54,117 bases of DNA from Desulfobacteraceae bacterium (GTDB taxonomy: Bacteria > Desulfobacterota > Desulfobacteria > Desulfobacterales > Desulfobacteraceae). The notes under the pieces are model-generated. The model was not told the DNA's origin and ran no database searches. It saw nothing but the letters and a program-made list of their open reading frames with translations. Of the stretch, positions 52,995 to 54,117 are shown in pieces. The stretch lies in assembly GCA_016743945.1 (NCBI GenBank), contig JADGFI010000040.1, forward strand, positions 1 through 54,117, read 5' to 3'. The stretch's first letter is position 1; each line of letters opens with the position of its first letter. A program made the position numbers and the translations under genes.

Positions 52995-53912
52995 ATGAAA
53001 GACAAAATAAAAGCAATGATAAAAGCAAATTTTGCCGCTGATTCACTGGCGTTGGGTGTTCACTGGATTTATGATACCGACCAAATCAAAACTTCCCATG
53101 GAGAGGTGACTCAACTGTTACCACCGTCATCGGGGTCCTATCACCCCACAAAAAACCGGGGCGATTTTACCCACTACGGCGATCAGACCCTGGTTTTGCT
53201 GGAATCCGTTGCAGCATCCGGTGGGTTCAACCTTAATAATTTTTTTATGCGGTGGCAGCACCTTTTTGAGTCCTATGGTGGCTACCATGACATGGCCACC
53301 AAAACCACCCTGAAAAATATCCAAAAGGGGAAAGGCCCGGAAACATGCGGTTCTCTTTCTGAAGATATATCAGCAGCCTCCCGCATTGCCCCTCTTTTTC
53401 TGTTCCATGCCGATGATCCTGAAACGCTTCTGGAAGCCGCCCGAGCTCAGACGGAAATGACGCACAGGGGAAGTACCGCTGTTGAAGCGGCACAATTCTT
53501 TGCTCGATTGGGATTGGCGTGTATTGATGGTGAGGCGCCGATCAGCGCCGCTGTTAAAATCGCAGAGAAGCACTTTGAGTACAGCCCCATCCATATGTGG
53601 GTCCAGGAAGGCATTACTGCAAAGGATCAAAACCCGGTGGATGCCATTGGTCGTTTCGGGCAGGCGTGCAGCACATCAGAGGTATTTCCCGGTATTATTC
53701 AACTGATTTCAAAATATGAAGACAATCTTTCAGAAACCTTGGTACAGGCTATCATGGCCGGTGGTGAGAATGCCGCCCGGGCAAGAATTGCCGCCATGAT
53801 TCTGGCGGCCTATCAGGGGCTGGACAACAAAACCCAACAATTATTCCAGGAACTTCAAAAGAAAAAAATGATTAATGGATTACTGGAGGCTGGTCCTCCC
53901 CCGATATTGTAG
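52995..53912 (+). CDS. ADP-ribosylglycohydrolase-family protein with altered metal site
   Basis: 305 residues, helical DraG/ARH fold: ALGVHWIYD near the start, THYGDQTLVLLES at 59-71, MTHRGSTAVEAAQFF mid, GGENAARARIAAMILAAYQG near the end. The usual metal-binding TDDT and GGDTDT read YGDQT and GGENAA here, so a classical two-magnesium site is not intact; such variants may bind but not cleave ADP-ribose, or act on other substrates. AAGGAGG stands 4 nt before the ATG. It stands alone on the plus strand. Confidence 0.82.
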   Translation: MKDKIKAMIKANFAADSLALGVHWIYDTDQIKTSHGEVTQLLPPSSGSYHPTKNRGDFTHYGDQTLVLLESVAASGGFNLNNFFMRWQHLFESYGGYHDMATKTTLKNIQKGKGPETCGSLSEDISAASRIAPLFLFHADDPETLLEAARAQTEMTHRGSTAVEAAQFFARLGLACIDGEAPISAAVKIAEKHFEYSPIHMWVQEGITAKDQNPVDAIGRFGQACSTSEVFPGIIQLISKYEDNLSETLVQAIMAGGENAARARIAAMILAAYQGLDNKTQQLFQELQKKKMINGLLEAGPPPIL

Positions 53913-54117
53913 ACAACTTAGTTAGTGCCTGACCGACACATCTGAAGCCCTCTTATAGCAAGGGTTTGACATAATTTTTGAATATTAAAAAAATGCAGTT
54001 TTACTAATATTTTGCTTCTATCTTGTGATCAAAAATGTTACTATAATCAATCTAAAAGCCTTTATTGACAAGCGTTTTGCCTGAAATAGCCACATCGTAA
54101 CATTTGGAGCAAAGGAC
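53913..54117. other. intergenic right edge
   Basis: AT-rich; no gene, hairpin or repeat seen to the end of the window. Confidence 0.4.

Noticed and set aside
1..54117. tRNA or rRNA genes
   Set aside because: I looked for typical GGTTCGAATCC-type arms and conserved rRNA blocks and found none.

Overview
The window looks like chromosomal DNA of a Desulfobacteraceae-type sulfate reducer (Desulfobacter/Desulfobacula-like). The inference rests on a DsrP-like membrane protein, an acyl-CoA/ETF catabolic gene set, a TRAP carboxylate importer and moderate G+C in the core, with visibly AT-rich segments at the left edge and from about 43.5 to 53 kb. No rRNA, tRNA, CRISPR array or complete transposase was seen.

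Layout. (1) 1-3.2 kb, minus strand: a HEPN/zinc-ribbon protein followed by a large HD plus Hsp90-type-ATPase protein that runs off the left edge; this resembles a conflict or stress module. (2) 3.7-17.7 kb, minus strand: a respiratory operon, ubiE then actB-actC-actD-actF-actA (alternative complex III), ccoN and a two-heme ccoO/ccoP-like subunit (cbb3-type oxidase), ccoS, two small membrane proteins, a monoheme cytochrome c and a ccoI copper ATPase. Together these would carry electrons from menaquinol through complex III to an oxygen-reducing oxidase, with their own assembly factors. (3) 17.8-18.1 kb: a free-standing unit for a 47-residue acidic peptide. (4) 18.1-26.0 kb: an orphan dsrP-like gene and two giant STAND/TPR regulators whose SARP-type DNA-binding parts sit at opposite ends of the proteins. 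Upstream of the dsrP-like gene and of the divergent EamA gene there are 11-bp-pitch direct repeats placed just before a -10 element, as SARP operators are.

(5) 26.2-29.2 kb: EamA exporter, DUF169 protein, TetR regulator and a two-gene permease. (6) 29.2-37.2 kb: a probable catabolic operon (TRAP dctPQM, acyl-CoA ligase, thiolase-like protein, amidase) with a divergent MarR regulator. (7) 37.3-42.6 kb: iron alcohol dehydrogenase, acyl-CoA dehydrogenase, EtfB, EtfA and thioesterase, a beta-oxidation-like set. (8) 43-54 kb: accessory DNA with DJ-1, a PEGA-like peptide plus patatin lipoprotein, a lipase trio, an UGA-interrupted thioesterase, AIM24, small repeat-built and Excalibur proteins, and an ADP-ribosylglycohydrolase relative. 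It also contains gene fragments, dispersed repeats and two attC-like hairpins, so it looks like an eroding island.

A cross-cutting feature is short tandem repeats with units of 12, 15 or 18 bp at six places in the metabolic operons. In coding sequence they always keep the reading frame.
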